From contig JAIYCV010000001.1 in assembly GCA_027487845.1 (NCBI GenBank), positions 62,001 through 126,000 on the forward strand: a stretch of 64,000 nucleotides of DNA, given 5' to 3'. Shown in pieces: positions 17,245 through 26,033 of this stretch (within the stretch, counting starts at the first letter, position 1; each line of letters starts with the position of its first letter). Position numbers and translations under genes: made by a program. The notes beneath the pieces were generated by a model, which saw only the letters and a program-made list of their open reading frames with translations, did not search any database and was not told where the DNA came from. The stretch is from Flammeovirgaceae bacterium. GTDB lineage: Bacteria; Bacteroidota; Bacteroidia; Cytophagales; Cyclobacteriaceae.

Positions 17245-20200
17245 TTAGTTTGCCCCTTCTTTTTCATCGTTCAATTCTTTTCTACGTTTATTTCTAGCTA
17301 TTCCTAAAAGTTCGCCAAGGCTATTAAAATTTTTTGTGTGCAAAAGACTTACCCCCGTGGTAAGGGCAGATTGATTGGTAAGTGAGTTCAAGGCCGTGTT
17401 CGAATTTGACCTGCTGTACGCTTTTATTTTAAATGTGCCGTCAGGCGTAAGCAGGTAATCCACTGTAAAGTCCCCAATGATGGATGACACATCTGCTCTG
17501 TTAGTTTGGCTACTGTTGTTATTGAAGGTACCATCCCTGGTGATTCTTAATCGTCCGTTCAATAAGGAATAGGAGAGTCGCAGTTGGAAGGTGTTAAACG
17601 CTTCTTGATCGAGTGTTCCCAAGTCGAGGTCAACCTCTAAATTTTGATCCACTTGGCTTATCCAGTAACTTAATTGATTGGAGAACAATTCGCTCACGCT
17701 GGTAAAAACGGATTGGTTGGTAACACTGAACGATTCACCTATTTCCTTGAATTTCCGCAACACAATTAAACTAAACACCTGGTTCTTTAATTCTAACTCG
17801 TCAAGTCGGGCTTTAAAAGACTCAAAGGCAATCCTTAACGCTATCCCCTGGATAATTACGCTTGAGGGGAGGTCTTTCGCTTCAATATCAAAATTTATTT
17901 GCGGACTTAGCATTGGTCCTTCCAATTTTAGTATTACTTCAACAGGATACCTTCTTTTGAGCGCAGGGTCGGTGAGTGCAGTAGTCGATGAGGTGAGGGT
18001 TGTCTGGTTGCCGTAAATAGGCGCGTAGGAAGCTAATTGTCGATAAACAGCCGTTAACGATAGAACTCCTTGAAATGGATCGCCTGCCCAAGTAATTTTG
18101 CTACCCCTTTGGATTTTAAATTCTTTATTAATGATGTCGAACAAAGTGAAGTTATAGCCACCTTCCTGAAACTCCAAGCTGCCAAACATATTGAATTCGC
18201 CTTTGGTGTCGAGCTGCAGTTTTATTTGACCATTTCCGCGCCCTCTGATAATGTCTCCTGATTTTGCATCAATTATGAATTCGCCATATGCATCGGGCGT
18301 TACCTCAAGATTCAAGTCGAACGTTATTCCGGATAGTGCTACTTTCTCTTTCAGTTGTTCCTTCGAAACAGCTGATTTTGACGAGTCTGTAAAATGAACA
18401 AAATTTATAAATTCTTCTTTCTCTACTGCAGCTGTGCCACCAAAAGGAATAAAAATACGGGTGTTCTTTTCGGATTTTCCGGTGCCCCTGAATTGTAAAT
18501 GATTGATCGGACCAGTTATTGAAAGTGACCCAGTTCCATACGCGGTGCCATAAAAAAGACTATTGTCCTTGCTGCTTGTATTCAGTACCTGCACATTGTT
18601 AAAATCGCTTTCCAAATACAAGTTCATAGTGGAGTAGGAATAAGTCTTATGCGCTAAATACCCTCTCAAGGTACCCTTGTTATTAAACACATCAGTAAGT
18701 ACAAGATCTTTAAAAAGTATTTTAGTAGGTAGCATACCTAAACTACCGCTAACCGAATAGGTAGTTTTCAAATAGTCGATTGTCATTTTTCCGCCTTCTA
18801 TTTTCCCCTCACCTTCTACCTTTGGATCGCTGAACGATCCTGTTATTCCATAGTTTCCCGTTAGTGTTCCACTCAGGTTAGAAAACAGTCCTTTCAAAAC
18901 AGGTTCTGCAATTTTGAGATTGGCCTTATTTAGTGTAGCAGTAACATTTAATGGACTGTTTTTGCTGGTAGGATCATAATACCCCTCTAGGCTGATGATT
19001 CGCTGATCGATCCGGTCAACAAAAAAACTCAGATCGAATTTGTTCGTTTTTTGATTCCATTCATTGGTGCCATTTACATCGCCAATCAAAAAATCGTTGA
19101 TCGTAAGATCTTTAGCAAAAGTCTTATTTTGAAAATATGGATTGGTATAAAAGTCCCTTGCTTTTAGCGTGGCGTTTAAAGTGCCCGCAAACTTCTCCGT
19201 GCTTATTACATTTAGTAAGTCAAGCTTGAGATTAGAAATGGTGAAGCCCAATTCTTTATCTGCGCGTTCAGAAATACTGCCATCGATTAATATTGATTGC
19301 ATTTCGTTGTTTATCGACAAATGATTTATTGATACCTCTTTATTTTTAAGAAGTATGTAATTCTTTGGATTAACAACCCAATCGTGATCTAGAAATTTTA
19401 TGTTAGACGGTAAGATTTTAATCTTTGTACTATCTACTTGAAAATCTATTTCAGTTTTAAGTCTAACTAGATTATTTACTCCGTCTTGATCAAAGTCAAG
19501 ACCAAGGTCAATATGATCCTTATTCCATACAGCCTCACATAGTAAATTCTTTGTTTTAAAACCCTTCGTGATTTGTTGTCGTTCAGAATTAAAAGATAAC
19601 AACGCGAGCACGTTCGTGCTATCGCGTATTTTAGAAGCATTAAAATCCAGTTCATTTCCAACGAATATTTTATGATTATAGTCGATCGTATCGATGGAAG
19701 AGTAGGCTTTAAAAATCGTTGTTAGTCCATTCGAGAAGTTACCTTTTATCAAGGTATTTTTCGAGAGCTTTAAATCAAGGTTGAAAAATGTTGTCATTGG
19801 ATTTACATCATTTAGCTTGGCCACGATTGTCATATTATAAGCTTGGGTTCTTCTCTCCTTTTCGGAATAATAAGAAGCCAAGTTCTGTTTATCATTTTTT
19901 ACATTTAAATATAACTCGTTGAAGAACTTTTGAAGGTCGTTAAACAAGGTGGAATAATAGTAGTTTCCTGCTAGATCGATATCCGCCAGCGAACTTCTCA
20001 TAGTTAATTTTCGATTTCCATTATCTAGCAATGAAACCAGATGGATCGAATCCAGGTGAAGATTTTTTTCTTTGTAATGGAGCGTTGTATTTCGAAAAAT
20101 AGCTTCGCCAAAAAGACTGTCAAGTTGCAGACCGCGGCTATCAATATCTAAATATGAACTTAACGAAAAGAACTCGTCCGTAAATTTCAACTGTTGTAAC

Positions 20201-21819
20201 AGCGCAGTGTCTAAGGTAGCCTTTATTTTTACAAGATTTTTTTTGTTTCTAAAATCGATTGAGCCAAGCGCATTAAACTTCAGGTTAGGATCATCGATGG
20301 TTAGCTTTCCACTAAAAAGCTGTGCGGCAAAACGGGCATTTGTTTCAATGTTTGTATAGTTGTAACCCAATAATCCGATTGATTTTATCTTCCCATTAAG
20401 TAAAAAGTCAGCCGTTTTTTGGGTTAATCCCTTGCCGTTTATTTGTCCATTTAACGTTACGTCTTGAAAATTTAAGGTGTCTCTGAGGTAACTGCCTACT
20501 TGAAATTTCTCAAGCGTGAGGTTTCCCTGGTAGGTAGTTTCATCTATATTTTTTTCGTTTATCTTTAAATTGATATCCGATTTTATTTTTCCCAGGTAAG
20601 TGTTGAATTTTCCGTTTGCAACGAAGTCATTTTTAAAGCCAATAAAATTGCCGCTTACGTCAAATCTTCCAAATGACTGAAGTCGTTCAAAGATTTTTTC
20701 CGGAAATAAAAAACGAAGGTCGTTTATATCGGCTTTTCCCTCTTTAATCGAAAGACTAGTGAACGTTTCGTTCACCACCGGAAGGCCGTCCATTTCGAGC
20801 CTTCCTTTCAAGTTGGTGTTACCCAAGCTCACGTTCATGTTGCTAAAAGTGAATCGATTCACTCCCCCTTTAACAACGCCAGCCAGGTGCAGGGGCTGCG
20901 CCATTACTTTAACACCCGGAGAGAAAATTTCTAGATCACCCGGGTCGATGACAGTATTTTTAAGCCTAGCGTTAAAACTAACTTTTGTATTAAAATCGCT
21001 TAAATCTTGCCAGCCATTGTAATGAAAAGTAATGGTGTCGGTAATAACCGATTTCCCGGCTTTTAGATACATTCCCAGAAATTCCATCGAAGTTTTGCAA
21101 ATTCTAAAGTAACTTTTGAAGTCAGAAATGTATAAGTTGCTTAATGGTTCAACCCCTTGAAACGAGCGGAGGTTAAATTGAATGGTATCGCCAATCACTT
21201 GAAAATCCTTCGTGTCAATATTCTCTAGCCTCAACCGGAAATGATTATAGTCAAATCCCCACTTTATAGAATCAGCGTCAGAGTTATTAAAAAGTAAGTT
21301 TGTGTTTTTCAGATGTACTTCCCCAATGTTCAGCTTAGGGCTGTTGCCAGTAGCGGTAGTATCGCCACTAGCGAAAGCATCACTGATTTTATTAATCCAA
21401 TCATTTATGTTAATGTCTCTGGTGGTATCCGAATCTTGAATTTCAATGAGGTTGACATCAGCACTATCCAACGTGGCGGCATCAATGTTAATATCACCAT
21501 TGCTTAGTAAACCACCCAAATCGAAGTTTACATATAAGTTACCAGCATGAATCATGGTGTTACGCTCGGGGTCAACAACTTTTAGATTATGAAATTCGAG
21601 CCGATCAAACCAAGTTAGGTAGAACGTAGAGAAGGTAACCTCGTAGCCCGTAACTTTAGAGAAGTTGGAGGTAAACCTTTTTAAAAGCGTTTCCTGAACA
21701 ATTTTAGTTTGAAGAAGAAAATAACTGGCTGTTAGAAAGACGATCAGCAAGTAAAAGCCATAAAGGACAATTCTGCGAAGCCACCGAAGAATACGAATTT
21801 TAATAACTTGCAGGTTCAT
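17245..21819 (-). CDS. tamB: translocation and assembly module protein TamB
   Basis: A 1524-residue AsmA/TamB-family protein. One N-terminal membrane helix (about residues 12-33) is followed by a very long beta-rich region of repeating strands and the conserved TamB C-terminal (DUF490) domain at about 1080-1480, with GNYGITGSFSDPKVEG, GTGSLSITGPI, LQEGGYNFTLFDIINKEFKI and a terminal beta-barrel-like segment. TamB spans the periplasm and is thought to carry phospholipids to, or help assemble proteins in, the outer membrane. Its usual partner TamA/BamA is not in this window. It diverges from tsaD with only 10 bp between start codons, so its promoter must lie inside tsaD. Confidence 0.93.
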   Translation of the reverse strand: MNLQVIKIRILRWLRRIVLYGFYLLIVFLTASYFLLQTKIVQETLLKRFTSNFSKVTGYEVTFSTFYLTWFDRLEFHNLKVVDPERNTMIHAGNLYVNFDLGGLLSNGDINIDAATLDSADVNLIEIQDSDTTRDININDWINKISDAFASGDTTATGNSPKLNIGEVHLKNTNLLFNNSDADSIKWGFDYNHFRLRLENIDTKDFQVIGDTIQFNLRSFQGVEPLSNLYISDFKSYFRICKTSMEFLGMYLKAGKSVITDTITFHYNGWQDLSDFNTKVSFNARLKNTVIDPGDLEIFSPGVKVMAQPLHLAGVVKGGVNRFTFSNMNVSLGNTNLKGRLEMDGLPVVNETFTSLSIKEGKADINDLRFLFPEKIFERLQSFGRFDVSGNFIGFKNDFVANGKFNTYLGKIKSDINLKINEKNIDETTYQGNLTLEKFQVGSYLRDTLNFQDVTLNGQINGKGLTQKTADFLLNGKIKSIGLLGYNYTNIETNARFAAQLFSGKLTIDDPNLKFNALGSIDFRNKKNLVKIKATLDTALLQQLKFTDEFFSLSSYLDIDSRGLQLDSLFGEAIFRNTTLHYKEKNLHLDSIHLVSLLDNGNRKLTMRSSLADIDLAGNYYYSTLFNDLQKFFNELYLNVKNDKQNLASYYSEKERRTQAYNMTIVAKLNDVNPMTTFFNLDLKLSKNTLIKGNFSNGLTTIFKAYSSIDTIDYNHKIFVGNELDFNASKIRDSTNVLALLSFNSERQQITKGFKTKNLLCEAVWNKDHIDLGLDFDQDGVNNLVRLKTEIDFQVDSTKIKILPSNIKFLDHDWVVNPKNYILLKNKEVSINHLSINNEMQSILIDGSISERADKELGFTISNLKLDLLNVISTEKFAGTLNATLKARDFYTNPYFQNKTFAKDLTINDFLIGDVNGTNEWNQKTNKFDLSFFVDRIDQRIISLEGYYDPTSKNSPLNVTATLNKANLKIAEPVLKGLFSNLSGTLTGNYGITGSFSDPKVEGEGKIEGGKMTIDYLKTTYSVSGSLGMLPTKILFKDLVLTDVFNNKGTLRGYLAHKTYSYSTMNLYLESDFNNVQVLNTSSKDNSLFYGTAYGTGSLSITGPINHLQFRGTGKSEKNTRIFIPFGGTAAVEKEEFINFVHFTDSSKSAVSKEQLKEKVALSGITFDLNLEVTPDAYGEFIIDAKSGDIIRGRGNGQIKLQLDTKGEFNMFGSLEFQEGGYNFTLFDIINKEFKIQRGSKITWAGDPFQGVLSLTAVYRQLASYAPIYGNQTTLTSSTTALTDPALKRRYPVEVILKLEGPMLSPQINFDIEAKDLPSSVIIQGIALRIAFESFKARLDELELKNQVFSLIVLRKFKEIGESFSVTNQSVFTSVSELFSNQLSYWISQVDQNLEVDLDLGTLDQEAFNTFQLRLSYSLLNGRLRITRDGTFNNNSSQTNRADVSSIIGDFTVDYLLTPDGTFKIKAYSRSNSNTALNSLTNQSALTTGVSLLHTKNFNSLGELLGIARNKRRKELNDEKEGAN

Positions 21820-21829
21820 TCAACAAAAG

Positions 21830-22840
21830 ATGAGTTCAACTATACTCGCCATTGAGTCCTCCTGCGATGAGACCTCAGCCGCTATAATAGACAACGGCAA
21901 GGTACTTAATAATGTTGTGGCCTCACAAGCCATACATCAGAAATATGGAGGTGTGGTGCCCGAACTTGCCTCCCGGGCACACCAGCAAAACATCGTTTCG
22001 GTAGTCAGCGAGGCCTTATCAACAGCTGGCGTTCAGCAATCTCAATTAAGTGCCATTGCTTTTACCCGTGGCCCTGGTTTACAAGGGGCTTTATTAGTAG
22101 GCGTGTCGTTTGCCAAAGGGATGGCGTTGGCATTGGGCATTCCGCTGATTGAAGTGAACCATATGCAAGCTCATGTGCTGGCTCACTTTATTGATGAGCC
22201 AAAGCCAACTTTTCCTTTTCTCTGCCTTACTGTAAGTGGTGGCCACACGCAGATTGTGTTGGTAAAAGATTACCCAGATATGACGGTGATTGGAGAGACA
22301 CAGGATGATGCGGCCGGGGAGGCGTTTGACAAAGCAGCCAAACTTATGGGCTTGCCTTATCCTGGCGGACCATTAATTGACAAGTACGCCCAGTTGGGAA
22401 ACCCTTTTGCTTTTTCGTTTTCTGATACTGTAATGCCTAATCTTGATTTTTCGTTTAGCGGAATAAAGACAGCCTTCCTATATTTCCTTCGCGATCAGAA
22501 ATTGAAAGACCCTTTATTTATCGAGAACAACCTCAACGATATTTGCGCCAGCTTACAGCATCATTTGATTGGTATGCTGTTGAAAAGAGTAGAAAAAGCA
22601 AGCAAGGAAACAGGTATTAAGCAAATTGCTATTGCTGGTGGGGTTTCTGCTAATTCAGGGTTGCGATCTCAATTAGCAAAAACAGCCGATCGTCTGAAAT
22701 GGCAGATCTATATTCCTGATTTTCAATATTGCACCGATAATGCGGCAATGATTGCTATGGCGGCACATTTTAAGTTTTTAAGAAATGATTTTTGTGATTT
22801 AAGTGTTTCACCTTTGCCTAACTTGGCAATTCAACATTAA
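21830..22840 (+). CDS. tsaD: tRNA N6-adenosine threonylcarbamoyltransferase TsaD
   Basis: Transfers the threonylcarbamoyl group from TC-AMP to A37 of ANN-decoding tRNAs, with TsaB and TsaE. The 336 residues have the ASKHA fold motifs ILAIESSCDETSAAI, the metal-binding HMQAH with His111 and His115, LTVSGGHTQIVLV, GEAFDKAAKLMGLPYPGGP, FSFSGIKTA and AIAGGVSANSGLR, ending CTDNAAMIAMAA. Length is standard. TsaC/Sua5, which makes the TC-AMP substrate, is in the same window at 55991-56947. It diverges from tamB with a 10-bp gap. AT-rich repeats follow the stop. Confidence 0.98.
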   Translation: MSSTILAIESSCDETSAAIIDNGKVLNNVVASQAIHQKYGGVVPELASRAHQQNIVSVVSEALSTAGVQQSQLSAIAFTRGPGLQGALLVGVSFAKGMALALGIPLIEVNHMQAHVLAHFIDEPKPTFPFLCLTVSGGHTQIVLVKDYPDMTVIGETQDDAAGEAFDKAAKLMGLPYPGGPLIDKYAQLGNPFAFSFSDTVMPNLDFSFSGIKTAFLYFLRDQKLKDPLFIENNLNDICASLQHHLIGMLLKRVEKASKETGIKQIAIAGGVSANSGLRSQLAKTADRLKWQIYIPDFQYCTDNAAMIAMAAHFKFLRNDFCDLSVSPLPNLAIQH

Positions 22841-22841
22841 A

Positions 22842-22900
22842 AATTCAAGATTGAAATAAACTGAATGCAAATTTTGAATTTGAAATTTGAAATTAATAAT
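22842..22900. repeat. AATTTGAAATTTTGAA-type repeat before smpB
   Basis: A low-complexity run of AATT/TTGAA words (AAATTTTGAATTTGAAATTTGAAATT at its 3' end, given here only by type) begins at the tsaD stop and ends at the smpB start. A related stretch follows smpB. AT-rich, no ORF. It would form the whole leader of smpB if the genes are transcribed separately. Confidence 0.55.
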
Positions 22901-22901
22901 T

Positions 22902-23366
22902 ATGAACAAAGCACGTTTTTCAAACGACATTAACATTCGCAATAGGCAGGCTACTTTCGATTACGAGGTCATCGACAAATTTATTGCCGGTATGGTGCTG
23001 CGAGGAACGGAAATAAAATCCATCCGCGAGGGCAAGGTAAACCTGCAAGATGGCTATTGTTATTTTAATGATGCCGAACTTTTTGTGAAAGGAATCACCA
23101 TTTCGCCTTACGCGCAAGGCACCCACTACAACCACGAAGGCACGCGCGAGCGCAAACTGCTGATGAAAAAATCGGAGCTTGCCAAGCTAGAACATAAATC
23201 GGAAGAGAAAGGCTTGGCGTTAATACCGTTGCGACTGTTTGTAAATGACCGCGGCTATGCGAAGTTAGAAATAGCCCTTGGCCGCGGCAAGAAAACCCAC
23301 GACAAACGCGACAGCATCAAAGAAAAAGACATAAAACGAGAATTGAGCCGAATCAAATTGGGGTAG
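22902..23366 (+). CDS. smpB: SsrA-binding protein SmpB
   Basis: tmRNA-binding protein needed for trans-translation rescue of stalled ribosomes. 154 residues from the ATG at 22902; a TTG at 22887 would add five residues that lie in the repeat. Family motifs: NRQATFDYEVIDKFIAGMVLRGTEIKSIREGKVNLQDGY, here in pieces FDYEVIDKF, GTEIKSIREGKVNLQD, then PLRLFVNDRGYAKLEIALGRGKKTHDKR and the basic C-terminal tail IKEKDIKREL. Complete. The tmRNA gene ssrA is not seen in this window. Confidence 0.97.
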   Translation: MNKARFSNDINIRNRQATFDYEVIDKFIAGMVLRGTEIKSIREGKVNLQDGYCYFNDAELFVKGITISPYAQGTHYNHEGTRERKLLMKKSELAKLEHKSEEKGLALIPLRLFVNDRGYAKLEIALGRGKKTHDKRDSIKEKDIKRELSRIKLG

Positions 23367-23367
23367 G

Positions 23368-23448
23368 GAATTTAAAATTTCAAATTAAAGATTTAGAATT
23401 GACTGGCGACAAGGATAATCTTCAATTTTGGACTTGAAATTTTGAATT
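23368..23448. repeat. AATTT/TTGAA repeat region after smpB
   Basis: Starting two bases after the smpB stop, the words AATTTAAAATTTCAAATT, TTTAGAATT, AATCTTCAATTTT and TTGAAATTTTGAATTT occur in direct and inverted orientation around a short non-repetitive centre (about 23400-23417). Similar to the stretch before smpB, the one at 34391-34421 and the one at 39567-39592. Confidence 0.5.
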
Positions 23449-23456
23449 TAACTTTG
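23428..23456 (+). promoter_or_regulatory. Bacteroidota-type promoter of the HNH gene
   Basis: TTG at 23428-23430 and TAACTTTG at 23449-23456 (a perfect TAnnTTTG) are 18 nt apart. The predicted start is near 23462, only about 8 nt before the ATG at 23470. Confidence 0.6.
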
Positions 23457-23469
23457 ATTAACTCAAAGA

Positions 23470-24000
23470 ATGGCTTTATCTTTCCCGAGTATGACAAACA
23501 GGGTGTTGGTTTTAAACCAGGATTTCAGCCCGCTCATGGTCTGTTCAGTAGAGCGTGCATTCATACTTGTTTACCTTAACAAGAGCGAAATGCTGCGCTC
23601 TTCCAATGGCCACAAACTGCGTTCCGTTTCTTCTACTTTTCCCATGCCGTCTGTCATACGCCTGAACCGTTACGTGAATGCGCCTTACAAAGGAGTTGCC
23701 CTTACCCGACAAAATATTTTTAAGCGCGATAATTTTGAATGCCAATATTGTGGCACTAAACGTGACCTTACGCTCGACCATGTTGTGCCAAGTTCTAAAG
23801 GCGGAAAGCACACTTGGACGAACTTAGTCACTGCCTGTAAACGCTGCAATGCCCGCAAGGGAGATTACACTCCAGAGCAGGCTGGAATGAATCTGGCACG
23901 CAAACCGTCCAAGCCTTCCTACTCCATTTTCTTGAAAGAGAATGCTGGCTTTAGCCAACATGAGTGGGATGAGTTTTTGGATGTAAGGAACTCTGCTTGA
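23470..24000 (+). CDS. HNH endonuclease
   Basis: 176 residues. N-terminal VLVLNQDFSPLMVCSVERAF is the conserved start of the common Bacteroidota/cyanobacterial HNH family. The catalytic zinc-finger core is CQYCGTKRDLTLDHVVP, with the metal-binding His in LDHV, followed by SSKGGKHTWTNLVTACKRC, where two CxxC pairs frame the motif and the Asn lies in WTNLV. It is a stand-alone chromosomal HNH nuclease; the cellular role is unknown and could be repair or defence. ATG at 23470 is used; an in-frame ATG at 23491 is also possible. It has its own promoter. Confidence 0.9.
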   Translation: MALSFPSMTNRVLVLNQDFSPLMVCSVERAFILVYLNKSEMLRSSNGHKLRSVSSTFPMPSVIRLNRYVNAPYKGVALTRQNIFKRDNFECQYCGTKRDLTLDHVVPSSKGGKHTWTNLVTACKRCNARKGDYTPEQAGMNLARKPSKPSYSIFLKENAGFSQHEWDEFLDVRNSA

Positions 24001-24365
24001 CACACGCTTTAACCAATACGTTCTCGCTCCGTGTTGGCCAAAAAGTCCACGCGCGAAGGAGGTTTGTTGACATCTTTGAGATAGTCGGATACTAAGAAGC
24101 AACGGTCTCTTTGCTGGGCTTAAATTCAAAGTTGTTATTGTTTGGGATTTAAAATCCCTTTCATCTTTAGTTCGACAATCGCTCCGCTAACTTGTCGAAC
24201 AGCTGGTAACGTGTGCCATGACTCTGCTAATTTATGAAAAAGAAAAGAAAAGCATTTTTGAAATGAGCCTTAAAAAAGGGGCGTTTTTTATAGAAAGTGC
24301 AAAAGCAGCCAAATTCCGATGTTTTTTTCTAGGAAAAATCCTAGAAAAATTAGTGGTTTTCTTAG
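24001..24365. other. non-coding stretch with palindromes and a degenerate minus-strand reading frame
   Basis: No convincing gene. A perfect 7-bp palindrome GGGATTT-A-AAATCCC lies at 24144-24158, and a 9-bp inverted repeat GTTCGACAA/TTGTCGAAC with a 13-nt loop at 24170-24200, without a T run. On the minus strand 24009-24113 reads as a 34-codon open stretch ending SRVDFLANTERERIG, which looks like a natural protein C-terminus but has no start; it may be a gene remnant. An open + frame at 24218-24424 is rich in Lys and Phe and looks fortuitous. Confidence 0.4.
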
Positions 24366-24491
24366 ATGAAAAAACTAAAAAAAGCTATTGTGGGGTGTGT
24401 TTCAGTCGTTGCTATGTTCGCTAACAAGCAGACCAAAACTAGCGCGGCAGACAACGATTTTCAAAAAATGAACTTCATAATTCGGATTTAA
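24366..24491 (+). CDS. possible 41-residue secreted peptide or truncated gene
   Basis: ATG at 24366 opens a 41-codon frame starting MKKLKKAIVGCVSVVAMFAN, a good signal-peptide shape with a basic n-region and a hydrophobic core. It then reads TKTSAADNDFQKMNFII and stops 14 bp before nfeD. The N-terminus resembles that of Bacteroidota S41-type peptidases, so this may be the stub of a truncated gene instead of a functional peptide. No clear promoter or ribosome site is seen. Confidence 0.25.
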   Translation: MKKLKKAIVGCVSVVAMFANKQTKTSAADNDFQKMNFIIRI

Positions 24492-24492
24492 C

Positions 24493-24500
24493 TAGCTTTG
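24493..24500 (+). promoter_or_regulatory. -7 element of the nfeD-floA promoter
   Basis: TAGCTTTG is a perfect TAnnTTTG element ending 5 bp before the nfeD ATG at 24506. No good TTG is seen at the expected -33 position. If used, the transcript would be leaderless. Confidence 0.45.
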
Positions 24501-24505
24501 CAACT

Positions 24506-24976
24506 ATGATAGAATGGACGATTGTACTCAGCCTAGTTGCCTTTGGCCTTCTGCTGCTGGTGGTGGAGATCATCTTCATTCCGGGCACCACCTTGGTGGG
24601 CTTGTTGGGCTTTGTGTTTCTGGCCATCGGCATCGCCCTCAGTTTTACCTATTTCGGAAGCACCACGGGCTGGATCACCACCGTTCTTTCAACCTTAGCC
24701 TCGGTAGCAGCCCTCTATATTTCCTTTAATTCCAAACTATGGAAACGGTTCTCGCTAAAAAGCACCCATCACACGAAAGTGAATGAAGGATTATTGAATG
24801 GCCTGGTAGTGGGGCAGGAGGGAACCGCTGTTTCGGCCCTCCGACCGATGGGCAAGGCTGAATTAGGGACGCAACAAGTTGAAGTAAGAACCCACGGAGA
24901 GTACCTCGACAGCGGCACAAAAATTAAAATCGTAAAAATTGAATTAAACCAAATAACTGTAGCACCAACCACTTAA
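24506..24976 (+). CDS. NfeD-family membrane protein
   Basis: 156 residues: three hydrophobic segments (about 3-24, 28-50, 55-75) with [21 protein letters not shown], then a C-terminal OB-fold domain (about 95-155) with [19 protein letters not shown] and [12 protein letters not shown]. This is the short NfeD form that partners with flotillin-like proteins in membrane microdomains. It ends 4 bp before floA, a conserved nfeD-floA operon. TM count is estimated by eye. Confidence 0.9.
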   Translation: MIEWTIVLSLVAFGLLLLVVEIIFIPGTTLVGLLGFVFLAIGIALSFTYFGSTTGWITTVLSTLASVAALYISFNSKLWKRFSLKSTHHTKVNEGLLNGLVVGQEGTAVSALRPMGKAELGTQQVEVRTHGEYLDSGTKIKIVKIELNQITVAPTT

Positions 24977-24980
24977 ACTT

Positions 24981-25970
24981 ATGGATTCTTTGATACCTCT
25001 TTTTCTCATCTTCATTTCTATTATTGGGTTTTTCTTGTTCATGTATTTTGTGCCTGTGGGCCTGTGGATTACAGCAGTGTTTGCGGGCGTGAAAGTAACC
25101 ATTGGCGAGTTGATTGGAATGCGCATTCGCAAAGTGCCGCCCAGCATTATTGTGAACTCGTTGATTACCGCTACCAAAGCAGGGTTAGATATTACCACGC
25201 GCGAATTGGAGACGCACTTCCTTGCGGGAGGCGATGTGCCTAACGTGATCCGCGCATTGATTTCTGCCGACAAGGCAAATATCAGTTTGAGTTTTAAACA
25301 GGCTACTGCCATTAACCTTGCGGGAAGGGATGTGTTTGAAGCGGTGCAGATTTCAGTAAACCCCAAAGTAATTAATACGCCACGTGTGGCGGCTGTGGCT
25401 GCCGATGGTATTCAGTTGATTGCCATTGCACGTGTAACAGTGCGTGCCAGCATTGCACAGTTGGTAGGAGGGGCAGGAGAGGAAACCATTCTTGCTCGTG
25501 TGGGCGAGGGTATTGTTACTTCTATAGGTTCAGCCAAATCGCACAAAGAAGTGCTGGAAAATCCGGATAAGATTTCGAAGCTTGTTTTGTCAAGAGGATT
25601 GGATGCTGGAACTGCGTTTGAAATTCTTTCCATTGACATTGCCGATGTGGATGTAGGAGCGAATATCGGTGCCAAACTACAAATTGATCAGGCTACAGCC
25701 GATTTAAAAGTGGCCGAAGCGCGCGCGGAAGAGCGCAGGGCCATGGCCGTTGCCCTGGAGCAAGAGATGAAGGCGAAAGCACAGGAAGCACGTGCCAAAG
25801 TAATTGAAGCAGAGGCGGAGATACCAAGAGCTATTGCACAAGCATTTGTAAGCGGTAACCTGGGCGTAATGGATTATTACAAAATGCAGAATGTGCAGGC
25901 AGATACAGAAATGCGCCAGTCGATTTCTGGTTCAGGTAAAGGCGGCCAGTCGCCAAATCCTACGAAGTAA
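24981..25970 (+). CDS. floA: flotillin-like protein FloA
   Basis: A 329-residue SPFH-type scaffold protein (UPF0365/YqfA family) that organises functional membrane microdomains. An N-terminal membrane segment (about 5-30) is followed by the SPFH-like region ([26 protein letters not shown], in order residues about 49-75) and by the Ala/Glu-rich coiled coil (about 235-300, [20 protein letters not shown]). Complete and of normal length. Operon with nfeD (4-bp gap); a strong hairpin terminator follows the stop. Confidence 0.95.
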   Translation: MDSLIPLFLIFISIIGFFLFMYFVPVGLWITAVFAGVKVTIGELIGMRIRKVPPSIIVNSLITATKAGLDITTRELETHFLAGGDVPNVIRALISADKANISLSFKQATAINLAGRDVFEAVQISVNPKVINTPRVAAVAADGIQLIAIARVTVRASIAQLVGGAGEETILARVGEGIVTSIGSAKSHKEVLENPDKISKLVLSRGLDAGTAFEILSIDIADVDVGANIGAKLQIDQATADLKVAEARAEERRAMAVALEQEMKAKAQEARAKVIEAEAEIPRAIAQAFVSGNLGVMDYYKMQNVQADTEMRQSISGSGKGGQSPNPTK

Positions 25971-25988
25971 CATAAGTTGCTAACCACG

Positions 25989-26033
25989 ATGAGCCACAAG
26001 CCGGTGAATACGGTTAGTGGCTCATTGTTTTTT
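25989..26033 (+). terminator. intrinsic terminator of nfeD-floA
   Basis: ATGAGCCAC at 25989-25997 pairs with GTGGCTCAT at 26017-26025 (9 perfect pairs), the loop contains a small CCG/CGG stem, and TGTTTTTT follows to 26033. It overlaps the stop codon of the convergent Gre-like gene. Confidence 0.85.

Noticed and set aside
24218-24424. 68-residue ORF between the HNH and nfeD genes
   Set aside because: Lys/Phe-rich composition from AT-rich DNA, no family features, and it overlaps a better short frame with a signal peptide.
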